DNA from: Streptococcus marimammalium DSM 18627
GTDB lineage: Bacteria; Bacillota; Bacilli; Lactobacillales; Streptococcaceae
Length of the DNA: 64,000 bases
Assembly: GCF_000380045.1 (NCBI RefSeq)
Contig: NZ_KB904358.1
Location: 103-64,102 of the forward strand
Reading direction: 5' to 3'
A program made the position numbers and the translations under genes. This document shows positions 9,840 to 19,673 of this stretch, piece after piece. How positions within the stretch are numbered: position 1 is the first letter of the stretch; each line of letters begins with the position of its first letter. The notes beneath the pieces were generated by a model that ran no database searches, was not told the DNA's origin, and saw nothing but the letters and a program-made list of their open reading frames with translations.

Positions 9840-10280
9840 ATGGAAATAAAATACACCTCTCAAATAAACAATACTATTTATCAAGATGCCCTAAGGATTA
9901 GAAGAGAAGTTTTTGTCAAAGAACAAGGTGTCTCAGAAAGCATTGAAATAGATGATAAAGAAGATAAATGTCTCCACTTTGTCCTTTATAATGATGAACA
10001 TAAAGCGGTCGCAACCGCTCGGTTGTTTCCTGCCAATGAGCAACAAGTCGTTTTACAAAGAATGTCTGTTCTAAAAACAGTTAGAAAACAGCAATATGGA
10101 CAAATTCTTCTTACAAAAATACTCGATGTTGCCAGTAAAGAACACTATCAAGAGGTGATTTTGCATGCCCAGTTAACTGCTAGAAAGTTTTATCAAAAAT
10201 TAGATTTTATAGCTTTTGGTGGTATTTTTGAAGAAGCGGGTATTAAGCATATTTCAATGAAAAAGAGCCTAACTCTTTAA
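9840..10280 (+). CDS. GNAT-family N-acetyltransferase (ElaA-like)
   Basis: The 146-residue protein has the GNAT fold: RIRREVFVKEQGVS at the N-terminus (ElaA/YjcF type), the central strand with ATARLFP and LQRMSVLKTVRKQQYGQILL, which carries the acetyl-CoA loop, and a C-terminal RKFYQKLDF. The substrate is unknown. The ATG has no ribosome site and sits at the predicted +1 of a promoter inside the pflB terminator, so it may be translated from a leaderless transcript. A later in-frame start would cut into the conserved N-terminal strand, so 9840 is preferred. Confidence 0.85.
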   Translation: MEIKYTSQINNTIYQDALRIRREVFVKEQGVSESIEIDDKEDKCLHFVLYNDEHKAVATARLFPANEQQVVLQRMSVLKTVRKQQYGQILLTKILDVASKEHYQEVILHAQLTARKFYQKLDFIAFGGIFEEAGIKHISMKKSLTL

Positions 10281-10406
10281 AAAACAACAAATGGCATTAA
10301 ACATTAATGTTCATCTACATAATAACTTAATATCTTTAATTTCTTAAAACAAGTGCCTTGTAATCAACTGCCTTATTTTTAAAATCCTTTTTAATACCAT
10401 CACTAA

Positions 10407-10433
10407 AAATACCAGTAGTTTTTCTACTGGTAT
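10407..10433 (-). terminator. Terminator of the serine hydrolase/cppA transcript
   Basis: An 11-bp perfect stem (AATACCAGTAG with CTACTGGTATT) with a T5 loop lies downstream of the minus-strand gene that ends at 10473. On the minus strand it runs into a short T stretch. Confidence 0.65.
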
Positions 10434-10472
10434 TGATTATTTCTATAACTTTTAGTACTTAAGCATTTTATC

Positions 10473-11411
10473 TCATGACTCATTTTGACGTAATTGCGAT
10501 ATCATAACATCTCTTAATTCTCTTCGTTTAGCAATCCACAAAGGTCTATCGTCATAAAGATAGGTTCTATTAGTTAAAAAGATAACCGCTTGTTGCGTTT
10601 CACGGTTAAACATCATAAATGGCCCTGTATAGCCAGTGTGATCTAGCCAATTGCCATCCAAATTCCAAGCAAGTGAGCGCTGTTTGTTAGACAAAGCATA
10701 GTCTTTTGTTAATTGACTAGCAAAATCATTCGTGAGGTAATGCATTATAAAAATTTCCAAATCTTTAAGGGTTGAAAATAATCCAGCAGACCCTGAATGA
10801 ACTCCTAAAACACGTGCTTTGGGGTCATGAACAAGTCCTTTTGGAGCAGTTTGTGACGTTGGCACACTTTCAGTTTTAGGAGAAAACCCCGTATTAGTCA
10901 TTCCAAGGGGTTGAAACAATTTCTTAGAAAAGAGTTTATCTAAAGATTCTTGGTAATAATACTCAAGCAAAAAACCTAGAAGAAGAAAATTAATATCAGT
11001 GTATAAAAAATGGTTATCATTTGTTACTCTTATCTGATGAATCGCTTCTTTTAATCCTTCTGCTCCCAGCTTATCACGATTAGCGATAAAAGGATTAATG
11101 CCAGAGGTATGCGTTAATAATTGTCTGATGGTTACTTGATCATTGTTGAAAAAAGGGTAATAAGTTGTAAAAGGGTCATCAAGCTTAAAGGTGCCATCAT
11201 TGATAAGATAAATCATTAATGTCCCGACACCAATAACCTTTGAAACACTTGCTAAATCATAGGAAAGATTCTCCTTGGTGGGAACATTAGGACTCGTTTC
11301 TCCTATGTAGTATTCCTTCCACCCCTTATCGTAGATGGCTAAACTAGCTCCTAGATAGAGATTATCACTTATTTGTTCCTTTATTTTTTCAATGATATTT
11401 TGATGACTCAT
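10473..11411 (-). CDS. Beta-lactamase-fold serine hydrolase
   Basis: The 312-residue protein belongs to the class C beta-lactamase / PBP4-like esterase family (Pfam Beta-lactamase). The nucleophile motif SxxK is seen as SVSK in YDLASVSKVIG near residue 55, HTSGINPF lies near residue 101, YTDINF is the YxN-equivalent, and HTG near residue 260 replaces KTG. There is no signal peptide, so it is probably cytoplasmic and may be an esterase or peptidase rather than a true beta-lactamase. Its ATG overlaps the cppA stop codon (ATGA), implying translational coupling. Confidence 0.88.
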   Translation of the reverse strand: MSHQNIIEKIKEQISDNLYLGASLAIYDKGWKEYYIGETSPNVPTKENLSYDLASVSKVIGVGTLMIYLINDGTFKLDDPFTTYYPFFNNDQVTIRQLLTHTSGINPFIANRDKLGAEGLKEAIHQIRVTNDNHFLYTDINFLLLGFLLEYYYQESLDKLFSKKLFQPLGMTNTGFSPKTESVPTSQTAPKGLVHDPKARVLGVHSGSAGLFSTLKDLEIFIMHYLTNDFASQLTKDYALSNKQRSLAWNLDGNWLDHTGYTGPFMMFNRETQQAVIFLTNRTYLYDDRPLWIAKRRELRDVMISQLRQNES

Positions 11412-12163
11412 TTTTTTACAAACCAGATTTCAATATTACTATAATCAGAAACTACTAAAAGATTTTGCTGTTTATCAATAAACGTTGATAAGCCATTTTG
11501 TCTCAAATGATTGTTTAAAAACAACAAATCATAATCTTTTGATACACTAAATTCCAAAATTTCTATATCCCAGGTGATATGAGGTTCAATTGCTAAATCT
11601 TTACCCTCATTTTCAACAAAGCTAATATTAATAGGCAATTGGTTTCCTAGAATTTCTTGATAAAAGGTTTTTGCTTTCTCAATATCAGACACATTTAAAA
11701 TTATTTCTTCAATAGTATAATCAGTTAGCCCTTTAAAAGATAAATTTAAGTCTAATTCTGGTCGCTCCACTAATTTTAAACTAGAAACATCATCTTCAGC
11801 ATGAATTAAAAAAAGATCATTTTCTGGTGATACAGTTTCAAATGCGTAACCATTATCTCCTTTAAATACTCGTTTGATATCAGCACCATTAGCAATGAGA
11901 GACTCGATATCGTCTTTCTTTTTAGCTTTGATGATTATTTTGTGTAATTTTTTGGGGCCATTAACAGCTCTTGTTCGAGTTGTTGGTGATTCTTCAATCA
12001 TAAAAATGGCTTTTTTTCGTTCTAAACTTCCAAAATAAACAAGAGAGCCCTCTTCTGATAATAATTTTAATCCTAATTTTTTTTGATAAAATTGGATATT
12101 TTCATCACGGCTATTAATTCTTAAAACTGGGATTTTAAATTCAATATGATCAAATATTGGCAT
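11408..12163 (-). CDS. cppA: CppA-family protein (VOC/glyoxalase-like fold)
   Basis: The 251-residue protein matches streptococcal CppA in length and layout: an N-terminal glyoxalase-like domain (IPVLRINSRDENIQFYQKKLGL) and a C-terminal CppA domain (about 150-251, ILNVSDIEKAKTFYQEILG). CppA was named as a putative C3-degrading proteinase, but the fold is that of vicinal-oxygen-chelate proteins and a protease role is not evident from sequence. The position beside gla and pepX also fits streptococcal genomes. It is co-transcribed with the downstream serine hydrolase. Its leader holds three perfect 18-bp repeats. Confidence 0.82.
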   Translation of the reverse strand: MPIFDHIEFKIPVLRINSRDENIQFYQKKLGLKLLSEEGSLVYFGSLERKKAIFMIEESPTTRTRAVNGPKKLHKIIIKAKKKDDIESLIANGADIKRVFKGDNGYAFETVSPENDLFLIHAEDDVSSLKLVERPELDLNLSFKGLTDYTIEEIILNVSDIEKAKTFYQEILGNQLPINISFVENEGKDLAIEPHITWDIEILEFSVSKDYDLLFLNNHLRQNGLSTFIDKQQNLLVVSDYSNIEIWFVKK

Positions 12164-12175
12164 GTCTCTCTCTTT

Positions 12176-12229
12176 CTATTCAATTCTTTTATTCTATTCA
12201 ATTCTTTTATTCTATTCAATTCTTTTATT
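12176..12229 (-). repeat. Three perfect 18-bp tandem repeats in the cppA leader
   Basis: The unit CTATTCAATTCTTTTATT occurs at 12176-12193, 12194-12211 and 12212-12229 without a mismatch. It starts 12 bp upstream of the cppA ATG, in the 5' untranslated region or promoter. Copy number could vary by slippage and change the spacing or the ribosome site. Confidence 0.9.
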
Positions 12230-12314
12230 CTTTGTTAATGATATACTCTTACATTATCGTTATTTCACTAAAATTGCAATCATTATGCCCTTTGGATTCT
12301 AAACACAATATAGA

Positions 12315-12336
12315 AAAAGAGGTAAATACCTCTTTT
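12315..12336. terminator. Terminator of the aquaglyceroporin gene
   Basis: AAAAGAGGTA pairs with TACCTCTTTT just after the stop of the minus-strand gene at 12341. A-rich flanking bases on the plus strand give a T-rich tail on the minus strand. Confidence 0.7.
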
Positions 12337-12340
12337 CTTG

Positions 12341-13198
12341 TTATTTCATGTACAAATATTTAAAAGCCATGACTGCTATAATTCCTGCTAATATTGGGAT
12401 AATAACTGGTACCCACGCATACCACCATTTTGAATCAGGTTTTGCATCTCCTAAAACAGATTTAGGTAAAAAATGATGGAGAATTCTTGGACCAAGGTCC
12501 CTTGCAGGATTTAGTGCTGGACCAGTTGGCCCACCAAGACTAATCACAAGTACTAAAACAAGAAAACCAACACCAACATGGGCAACAGACAAACTACCAC
12601 TTAGTACATGAGAAACAGAATCAAATACTTCTTTAGTAGAAACCGTACCACCAGATTGATTAATAATTTTGGAAATTATTTCTACTCCAAAATAGTTTTT
12701 AGTCAGAGCCAGAGCACCAAAGAATAAAACGAATGAACCGACAAATTCATTTACCACACCATTAAATAGGGAGGCTTTTTGACTTTCTTTAGTCCCATCA
12801 TCCAAGGCTGATATGGTTGAAAATGACCCCAAAATATGATTAGGATTCTCTGTCTTTTTGAAATAAGGTTGATACACCCCAACAACAACCAACTGACCAA
12901 ACATGGCACCTAATAATTGGGCAATGATATAAGGAAGAACGTGTCCCCATGGAAATAATCCTGAAACTGCTAAACCAATAGTAAAAGCAGGATTAATATG
13001 GTTACCAGAAACATTACCAAACATCAAAGCAGGCATCATAACCCCTAAACCATATCCAAAAGCAATAACAAGCCAACCACTATTATTTCCTTTTGTTCCT
13101 TTTAAATCAACGTTTGCAACAGCACCATTCCCCAATATTATTAAAAGAGCAGTTGCGATAAACTCCGTAAGGTATTTCACAGTCCATGTGACATCCAT
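12341..13198 (-). CDS. gla: Aquaglyceroporin (MIP family, Gla/GlpF-like)
   Basis: This 285-residue channel has six hydrophobic segments and both MIP pore motifs: HINPAF (NPA, near residue 68) and ALNPARD (near residue 232). It has an extra loop (about 110-150) that makes it longer than E. coli GlpF, like the lactococcal Gla type. It should pass water, glycerol and perhaps small solutes. It is divergent from pepX, an order also known in Lactococcus. The start ATG at 13196-13198 has an A/G-rich upstream GGAAT, a modest ribosome site. Confidence 0.9.
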   Translation of the reverse strand: MDVTWTVKYLTEFIATALLIILGNGAVANVDLKGTKGNNSGWLVIAFGYGLGVMMPALMFGNVSGNHINPAFTIGLAVSGLFPWGHVLPYIIAQLLGAMFGQLVVVGVYQPYFKKTENPNHILGSFSTISALDDGTKESQKASLFNGVVNEFVGSFVLFFGALALTKNYFGVEIISKIINQSGGTVSTKEVFDSVSHVLSGSLSVAHVGVGFLVLVLVISLGGPTGPALNPARDLGPRILHHFLPKSVLGDAKPDSKWWYAWVPVIIPILAGIIAVMAFKYLYMK

Positions 13199-13287
13199 TA
13201 TATTTTTATTCCTTTCGCCATTTAACTTTTTTTAGACAAGTAACATTCTATCAAGTATAATAGAGAATGTAAAGATATTATAATGAT

Positions 13288-13301
13288 TTAAAACGCTTAC
13301 A
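13288..13301. promoter_or_regulatory. Possible cre site upstream of pepX
   Basis: TTAAAACGCTTACA differs from the cre consensus at one defined position. It follows a TATAAT at 13279-13284 and so overlaps the likely pepX start site. A weaker case than the GH31 cre. Confidence 0.4.
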
Positions 13302-13322
13302 TGAAAAGGAGTTTAAAAATTT

Positions 13323-15599
13323 ATGAAATATAATCAATATAGTTATATTGACACGGAAAAAGAACAACAACTTGCTGAATTACAAGTATTAGGATTTGAT
13401 TTTTCAACACAACAATCCAATAAAAAACAATTTGAAAATTTTATCAAAAAAACTTTTTTACATCATTCTGACAAGGATTTTGCCTTAAGTCGCCTTATTG
13501 CTAATAAAGAAACAGATTTATTAAATTTTTTTAAGTCAGATACCCCTATGACTGATGAAATTTTTTATACTATTTCTTTGCAATTGTTAGGTTTTATCCC
13601 AAATGTTGATTTTGATAATACGATGACTTTTATCAAAACAATCGACTTCCCTATCACCTATAATGAAGAAAATGTGGTCGACAACCTCTATCACCTCTTA
13701 AACACACGTGGTAAAAATGGGATGATACTTATTGATCACTTGATTAGTCAAGGATTAATCAAACCAACCAATGACTATCTCTTTTTCAATGGCAAAAGTT
13801 TGCCAACTTTTGATACCAATCAATTAATTCGTGAGATTGTTTATGTAGAAGCACCAGTTGATACCGACCAAGACGGGCAACTAGATTTGATTAAAACAAC
13901 AATTATTCGCCCAAAAACCACCCATCTCATACCAACAATGATGATGCAAAGCCCTTATCATCAAGGCATTAACGATCCTGCATCTAATAAAAAGTTATAC
14001 AAGATGGAAGGTGACTTAAGTGTTAAAGACCCTCATAGCATTTCAGTAACCAATGAAGAAATTACTCTCAAAGAAACAACTCCTTCTTCCCTTGAGGAGG
14101 GGAATGCAGAGGAAAGCTTTAGTTTTACAAAAACGTACAGCCTTAATGATTACTTGCTTGCAAGAGGTTTTGCGAATATCTATGTTTCTGGTGTGGGTAC
14201 GCTAGACTCAACTGGACTAATGACAAGTGGTGATTATCAGCAAATTGCATCTTTTAAAGCTGTTGTTGACTGGCTTAATGGCCGTGCTAATGCCTATACT
14301 AGTCATAGACGTGATAAACAAGTAAAAGCCACTTGGGCAAATGGACTTGTCGCAACAACAGGAATTTCTTATCTAGGAACCCTCTCTACAGGTCTTGCCA
14401 CAACAGGTGTTGAAGGCTTAAAAGTTATCATTGCTGAGGCTGGTATCTCATCATGGTATGATTATTACCGTGAAAATGGTTTGGTATGTAGCCCTGGTGG
14501 CTATCCTGGTGAAGACTTGGATGTCTTAACAGAGTTAACTTATTCACGTAATCTAGCTGCCGGTGACTACCTTAGAAATAATGAAGTCTATCAAAAATTC
14601 CTCAAGGAACAATCACAAGCACTAGATAGAGAAAGTGGCGATTACAATCAATTCTGGCATAATCGTAATTATGTCACCCATGCTGATAAAGTCACTGCTG
14701 AAGTCGTTTACACTCATGGACTCCAAGACTGGAATGTGAAACCACGCCACGTTTATAATATCCTAAACGCCTTACCTGAACAGGTCAAAAAACATGTCTT
14801 TCTTCATCACGGTGCCCATGTTTATATGAATAACTGGCAGTCCATTGACTTTAGAGAAAGCATGAATGCTCTTTTAAGCCAAAAATTATTAGGTCATGAT
14901 AATGGCTATACGCTACCAAGTGTTATCTGGCAAAATAACCAAGAAGCACAAAGCTGGGAAACCCTTGCAACTTTTGGCTCAGAGAAAAAAGACAATATGC
15001 CATTAGGTGACAATGAAAAAACCATCCAAAACCACTATGATGAGGACACTTTTAATGGTTACAGTAAACAGTTTAAAAACTTTAAATCTGATTTGTTTGA
15101 CAATAAAGCCAATGAAATTGTTGCTGACATCAAGTTAGAGAAAGATCTTCACATCAATGGAGAAATCATTCTTAATTTAAAAGTGAAATCAAGTGCTAAC
15201 AAAGGGATCCTCTCTGCTCAAGTACTGGACTTTGGCAAAGCTAAAAGACTTGGTGATAACCCAAAAATTATTGAGGGTAAAAGTATTGATAATGGGATTG
15301 ATTTTGCAAGAGAACACTTGATGGAACTACCTTTTACAGAGAGCCCATATCGTGTCATTACTAAAGGTGTCCTTAACCTGCAAAACCGTACTAACCTTCT
15401 AACCGTTGAAAACGTGACACCAAAGGAGTGGATGACCTTTAGCTTTAAGTTACAACCAACCATCTATCGCCTTAAAAAAGGAGATAGTATCCGTGTCATT
15501 CTCTATACGACAGATTTTGAACATACCATTAGAGATAATAGCGACTACAGCTTAACGGTAGATTTGTCAGAATCTACAATAACAGTACCGATTGTTTAA
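13323..15599 (+). CDS. pepX: Xaa-Pro dipeptidyl-peptidase
   Basis: PepX removes N-terminal X-Pro dipeptides from proline-rich peptides in the cytoplasm. The 758-residue length is typical of lactic acid bacteria. The S15-family nucleophile is Ser349 in GISYLG; the acid and histidine of the triad lie near [11 protein letters not shown] and LHHGAHVY. The N-terminal helical domain, the alpha/beta hydrolase core and the C-terminal jelly-roll are all present. GGAG lies 8-10 bases before the ATG. It is monocistronic with a strong terminator. Confidence 0.97.
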   Translation: MKYNQYSYIDTEKEQQLAELQVLGFDFSTQQSNKKQFENFIKKTFLHHSDKDFALSRLIANKETDLLNFFKSDTPMTDEIFYTISLQLLGFIPNVDFDNTMTFIKTIDFPITYNEENVVDNLYHLLNTRGKNGMILIDHLISQGLIKPTNDYLFFNGKSLPTFDTNQLIREIVYVEAPVDTDQDGQLDLIKTTIIRPKTTHLIPTMMMQSPYHQGINDPASNKKLYKMEGDLSVKDPHSISVTNEEITLKETTPSSLEEGNAEESFSFTKTYSLNDYLLARGFANIYVSGVGTLDSTGLMTSGDYQQIASFKAVVDWLNGRANAYTSHRRDKQVKATWANGLVATTGISYLGTLSTGLATTGVEGLKVIIAEAGISSWYDYYRENGLVCSPGGYPGEDLDVLTELTYSRNLAAGDYLRNNEVYQKFLKEQSQALDRESGDYNQFWHNRNYVTHADKVTAEVVYTHGLQDWNVKPRHVYNILNALPEQVKKHVFLHHGAHVYMNNWQSIDFRESMNALLSQKLLGHDNGYTLPSVIWQNNQEAQSWETLATFGSEKKDNMPLGDNEKTIQNHYDEDTFNGYSKQFKNFKSDLFDNKANEIVADIKLEKDLHINGEIILNLKVKSSANKGILSAQVLDFGKAKRLGDNPKIIEGKSIDNGIDFAREHLMELPFTESPYRVITKGVLNLQNRTNLLTVENVTPKEWMTFSFKLQPTIYRLKKGDSIRVILYTTDFEHTIRDNSDYSLTVDLSESTITVPIV

Positions 15600-15641
15600 A
15601 AAATATTATCAAAAATAGTAACAATTACTTTGCCACATGCC

Positions 15642-15672
15642 AAAAAGAGACACCAAACGGTGTCTCTTTTTT
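15642..15672. terminator. Bidirectional terminator between pepX and the HAAS-like remnant
   Basis: AAAAAGAGACACC and GGTGTCTCTTTTT form a 13-bp perfect stem with an AAAC loop, with A and T tracts on both sides. Confidence 0.9.
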
Positions 15673-15681
15673 ACACTCCCC

Positions 15682-16347
15682 CTATAAATTTTTCTTTAGT
15701 ATGCGACCTAACCAAAGATAAAAAACTATCATACCAATCACCAATAAAGCTAAAGGAATCCATCTTTGCCATAGTTCTCCTTGTAGTATTCCTAAAAGAT
15801 AATATCTTTTAATCACACCACTACAAAATAAGGCTACGGCAAGCACAAAAACTGGTCTAAACAAAGATATTCTAAACGAAGAAAATAATAACACAGAAAG
15901 AAAACCTAACAGTAATAATAAATTGTAAGGCCAAGATATAGTGATAATATAGGAAAATTGATTTAAAGTTTTTAAAATAAGAGCTAATACTATGAAAATA
16001 ATAAAAATACTACCGGAAACTAAGTAAACCAGATATTTTTGAAATTGACTATAAATACTTTTTTTCAATAAATAAAACAAGAAAAAGATATAAAGAAATC
16101 CCAATAACCCAAAGATAAAGAAAGATAAAATATTAATATCTAGCGAAGCGGAATTAGAAAATTGATATAAGGAAAAAGAACCAAAGCCATAGAATGCTAT
16201 AATCACTATTAAACCTAAAATGTTCCATAATGATTCAGGCTTTGCTTGTTTTAACAAATCATCTGCTAACTCTTTAGGATTTCTTCCAAATCTCCAGATA
16301 AATCAATCCAAGCTAGGTCATTCTTTTTTTTATGATAGTAAAACACT
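15682..16347 (-). pseudogene. HAAS-like multi-spanning membrane protein, N-terminus broken by frameshift
   Basis: The largest open frame ends at 15682 and can only start at a TTG near 16257 (191 residues, about six membrane segments). Upstream in that frame come GRNPKELADDLLKQAKPESLW and then a stop. The other part of what looks like one domain, KKNDLAWIDLSGDLEEI, is in a different frame and runs into a stop. Together they read like the end of a HAAS (DUF1700) domain, ...EEI-x-NPKELADDLLKQ..., followed by a membrane domain. I infer a frameshift near 16280-16310. It is possible instead that the short TTG-started form is made. Confidence 0.5.
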
Positions 16348-16458
16348 TCATAGAAAGAATCTAAGGATGATTGGAACAAGTAGCAAGTAGATAAGAAATA
16401 AACCAGAACTTAAAAAAGTTAGTGTTTCAAATGGGGTCAATTCTTTATTCTTTTTCAT
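16348..16458 (-). CDS. 36-residue single-span membrane peptide (doubtful)
   Basis: The ATG at 16456-16458 begins MKKNKELTPFETLTFLSSG followed by one strong membrane segment and a stop. GAGG lies only four bases before the ATG, so translation is uncertain. It directly precedes the broken HAAS-like gene and may be its detached N-terminus or a remnant. Confidence 0.35.
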   Translation of the reverse strand: MKKNKELTPFETLTFLSSGLFLIYLLLVPIILRFFL

Positions 16459-16540
16459 TCTTCCTCGCTTTCTATCTTTATGATAATGTTGAGATAAATT
16501 TATTATAAATGAAACTATCACCTCTACCAATGAAACTAAG

Positions 16541-17071
16541 TTAGTTTCTCAAATCAATCCAATATCTTTTTATATTTTCATCATCACTAGCATCATATCT
16601 CGTATCCTCATAGACACCACCATTAGCTAGAATTGTTTTATCAGAACCAATATTATCTTCTGCACACGTGAGTAGGACTTTTTCAAGTCCCATTTTTTTA
16701 GCTTTCAACAAAGCTAAATGAAGTTGCTTTGTAGCATAACCTTTTAAGCGTTCGCTTGGTTTAATCGAATAACCAATATGTCCACCAATGTTAAGTAGAA
16801 ACTCTGTTTTAATATGATGTCTAATATTACACATGCCAACAATGACATTATCCGATTGTCTGACACACAAAAAAGTCGTTGAGGGGACTCTATCTGGTGG
16901 ACAAGTTGACTCATCAGACATCTTTTCAAGATAAGAAAGCCAATCAGAAATCTTTTCATACTTATCTAATTTACTACTTCCATAAATATGTTCCTCACCA
17001 AAAGATTTACGATAAGCGATTAATTCTGTTTCATAAGCAAGACTAGGTTGAATTAATGATAAGTTATCCAT
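16541..17071 (-). CDS. GNAT-family N-acetyltransferase
   Basis: I place the start at the ATG 17069-17071 (176 residues), because GGAGG lies just upstream; the longer open frame adds a hydrophobic tail with no ribosome site. The GNAT fold is visible in DNVIVGMCNIRHHI, GGHIGYSIKPSERLKGYATKQL (acetyl-CoA loop) and CAEDNIGSDKTILANGG. It resembles the acetyltransferase_3 type that modifies proteins or small molecules; the substrate is unknown. Confidence 0.88.
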   Translation of the reverse strand: MDNLSLIQPSLAYETELIAYRKSFGEEHIYGSSKLDKYEKISDWLSYLEKMSDESTCPPDRVPSTTFLCVRQSDNVIVGMCNIRHHIKTEFLLNIGGHIGYSIKPSERLKGYATKQLHLALLKAKKMGLEKVLLTCAEDNIGSDKTILANGGVYEDTRYDASDDENIKRYWIDLRN

Positions 17072-17162
17072 GAGACACCTCCAAACTTTTTCTATTATTA
17101 TAACATAGCTAATTAATAAATAATAAAGACAATTGAAAATGGATTGAAACATCTATATAAGT

Positions 17163-17195
17163 AAAAATACTCACCATTTCTAAGGATAAGTATTT
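17163..17195 (-). terminator. Terminator downstream of the phosphate operon
   Basis: On the minus strand AAATACTTATCC pairs (one bulge, one G-U) with GGTGAGTATTT, followed by TTA. It is the first convincing terminator after pnpS, about 130 bp past its stop. Confidence 0.55.
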
Positions 17196-17327
17196 CTACA
17201 ATTATTTTTAGTTATGAGTATTTTAAAAGTGTCATTAAACTGGTGTTTTTAGAAAACCAAAATTACACCATCCATAATGATAGCCTATCAGCCTATTTCT
17301 CTAATAACATCATACGATAGGGTAAGG

Positions 17328-18992
17328 TTAGATACAATTGCTCTTATTAAAAATAACACTGATTTCTGTCCCTTCATTGATATGGCTTAATACCTTTATC
17401 TTTGCTTTATGTAGTAAAGCAGCATGCTTAACAATTGATAACCCAAGACCTGTCCCACCATCTTTTTGTGTTCTACTTTTATCAATACGGTAAAAACGCT
17501 CAAAGATACGGTCTTGTTCTGATTGTGGTATACCAATACCTGTATCTTTTACTGTTAATACAATTTCTTTAGCTTTTTCACTGATATCAATTAAAACCGT
17601 TCCACCTTGACGGTTATACTTAATCGCATTTTCAGATAAATTATAAATAATAGAATGAAGTAGTAAGGAATTACCAAATAATTCAGTTTTTTCTCCTGTT
17701 AATTTGAGTTGCACTTCTTTTTCCATCGCAAGAGATAATAGACTGTCTAAAACATTTTGAGCTAATTGATATAAATTGACAGGTTGCATTGTAATCGAAC
17801 TATCCTCATCGAGATGAGAAAGACGGATAATATCCTCAATCAAATGAATTAAACGCTGAGATTCCATAAAAATTTTTTCAGAGAATTGAGGAATATCTTC
17901 TGTAGCCACTAATTTATTTTTTAGTATTTCAGAATAACCAGAAATTGTTTGCAGTGGTGTTTTTAGCTCATGAGAAACATTGGCGGTAAACTCTCTTCTC
18001 ATTTGTTCTATTTGTTCTTGTTCAGTAATATCAAACATTAAAATAACTAAGCCAGTTAGCTGACCATCTGAAAAAACTGGTCTAAACATTACTTGATAAT
18101 GGAAATCTCCTTTTTCAATTTTAACCTCTTTTTTCTTGCCTAAAAGAGCCTCTTTAAGATTATCAATTAAAGAGATATTTCTAGCAAACTGAAGAAAATC
18201 CTTTCCTTGATAAGATGTACCAATGTCAAAAAATGTTTGAGCTGTCTGATTGATACTAATAATTCGTCCTGCTTTATCTAATAAAAGGAATCCTTCTTTT
18301 ATTTTTGAAACAATTGTATTAAACTCTTCTTTTTGTTGCTCTAACAACTGCTTTTGTTTTCTCAATTCTTCTTGATGATAATTAATCCTTCTTAAAAAAG
18401 GGGTTATTTCTTCATAAGTAATATTTGTTAAGGGTTTATCAAGATCCATTGTATTTAAAGGAGCAATAATTTTTTTGGAGATATGTCTAGCGATAACCAA
18501 TGATAACCCAATAGCAATTAAAAAAATAAAGGCAATAGGTTGTAACATTCCTAAGAAAATAAGAAAAATACTTCGTTGAGAGACTGATAATCTAACAATG
18601 GTACCATTATCTAAGCGCTTGGCTGAGTAAAGAGAGTTTTGCGTCAAAGTAGGAGAATAACGACTACTTTCACCATAACCAGACAATAATGCTTCTTTTA
18701 TTTCTGCTCTTTGACTATGATTTTCCATTTCTAAAGCATTTGAGTGAGAATCATATAAAACATTTCCTAGATTATCTACCCAAGTAATGCGAACATTTGA
18801 AGTATTGAGATTTTCAAAATATTCTTTTCCTTCAAGAGAAATACCTTGAGCAGCCAAGGTTGTTTGTGTACGTAATTGTTCTAACTGTAGTGTTGAGAAG
18901 TAACGATATAAAACACCCATAATTAAAAATAGACAAGCAACAAAAACACCTATTGTAGCGATAAAAATCGCTTTAAATATTTTTTTAATCAT
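17328..18992 (-). CDS. pnpS: Phosphate-responsive sensor histidine kinase (PhoR/PnpS)
   Basis: A 554-residue membrane kinase: a membrane helix at 10-30, an extracellular sensor segment to about 145, a second helix, a HAMP-like linker, a PAS domain (about 230-330), the HisKA helix with the phosphorylated His in NVSHELKTPLQT, and an ATPase with DTGIGIPQ and GGTGLGLSIVKH. It is the last gene of the pst operon and overlaps its response regulator by 8 bp. The role, sensing phosphate limitation with PhoU and Pst, follows from context and family. Confidence 0.93.
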   Translation of the reverse strand: MIKKIFKAIFIATIGVFVACLFLIMGVLYRYFSTLQLEQLRTQTTLAAQGISLEGKEYFENLNTSNVRITWVDNLGNVLYDSHSNALEMENHSQRAEIKEALLSGYGESSRYSPTLTQNSLYSAKRLDNGTIVRLSVSQRSIFLIFLGMLQPIAFIFLIAIGLSLVIARHISKKIIAPLNTMDLDKPLTNITYEEITPFLRRINYHQEELRKQKQLLEQQKEEFNTIVSKIKEGFLLLDKAGRIISINQTAQTFFDIGTSYQGKDFLQFARNISLIDNLKEALLGKKKEVKIEKGDFHYQVMFRPVFSDGQLTGLVILMFDITEQEQIEQMRREFTANVSHELKTPLQTISGYSEILKNKLVATEDIPQFSEKIFMESQRLIHLIEDIIRLSHLDEDSSITMQPVNLYQLAQNVLDSLLSLAMEKEVQLKLTGEKTELFGNSLLLHSIIYNLSENAIKYNRQGGTVLIDISEKAKEIVLTVKDTGIGIPQSEQDRIFERFYRIDKSRTQKDGGTGLGLSIVKHAALLHKAKIKVLSHINEGTEISVIFNKSNCI

Positions 18993-19662
18993 TAACTTTC
19001 TCCATCAAATAACCCACTCCTCTAACCGTTTTGATATAGTAAGCATATTGACCAAGTTTAGTTCTAAGAGTTCCAATATGAACATCAACAGTTCTCGTTT
19101 CTCCCAAAAAACTCTCCCCCCAAATGTGGTTTAGCAATTCTTGACGAGTAAAAACACGATTAGGATTTTCCATAAATAAATGTAGCAATTCAAACTCTTT
19201 TAATGTCAAATCAAGTTTTTCTTGTGCTAATGTGACTGCATGGCTTTTTTTATCAATTTTCAACTCTCCCCAAATAAGCTCGTTCTTATCATTTGGAATG
19301 TGACTTCTTCTTAAAACTGCTCTAATCCTTGAAATCATTTCCATCATACCAAATGGTTTGACAAGATAATCGTCTGCTCCCATGTCTAAACCTTTTATCT
19401 TATCATATTCTGTTCCTTTAGCTGTTGCCATAATAACAGGAATTTGCTGCGTTGAATGATTTTGTCTTAATTGAGATAAAATAGAAATACCATCTTCCTC
19501 AGGTAACATAATATCTAAAATGATAAGAATTGGAGGATGTTCTTTGAGGGCTTGCCAAAATGATTGACTGCTTGAAAATCCCTCAGCGTCAAATCCTACT
19601 GATTTCAAAGTATAAAGCATTAACTCACGAATATTATCGTCATCCTCAACACAATAAATCAT
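18985..19662 (-). CDS. pnpR: Phosphate response regulator (PhoB/PnpR)
   Basis: An OmpR/PhoB-family regulator of 225 residues. The receiver has the acidic EDDD, the phosphorylated Asp in ILDIMLPEEDG, and the conserved Lys in LVKPFG. The winged-helix domain ends VDVHIGTLRTKLG...IKTVRGVGYL. I chose the ATG at 19660-19662, which has GGGGG six bases upstream; an in-frame ATG 12 bases earlier is also possible. It probably binds the TTTACA direct repeat upstream of pstS. Confidence 0.93.
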   Translation of the reverse strand: MIYCVEDDDNIRELMLYTLKSVGFDAEGFSSSQSFWQALKEHPPILIILDIMLPEEDGISILSQLRQNHSTQQIPVIMATAKGTEYDKIKGLDMGADDYLVKPFGMMEMISRIRAVLRRSHIPNDKNELIWGELKIDKKSHAVTLAQEKLDLTLKEFELLHLFMENPNRVFTRQELLNHIWGESFLGETRTVDVHIGTLRTKLGQYAYYIKTVRGVGYLMEKVND

Positions 19663-19673
19663 CTTTTCCCCCA

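Noticed and set aside
12157..12363. 68-residue plus-strand frame over the cppA leader
   Set aside because: It is made by the 18-bp repeats and AT-rich leader; no ribosome site and low-complexity protein.
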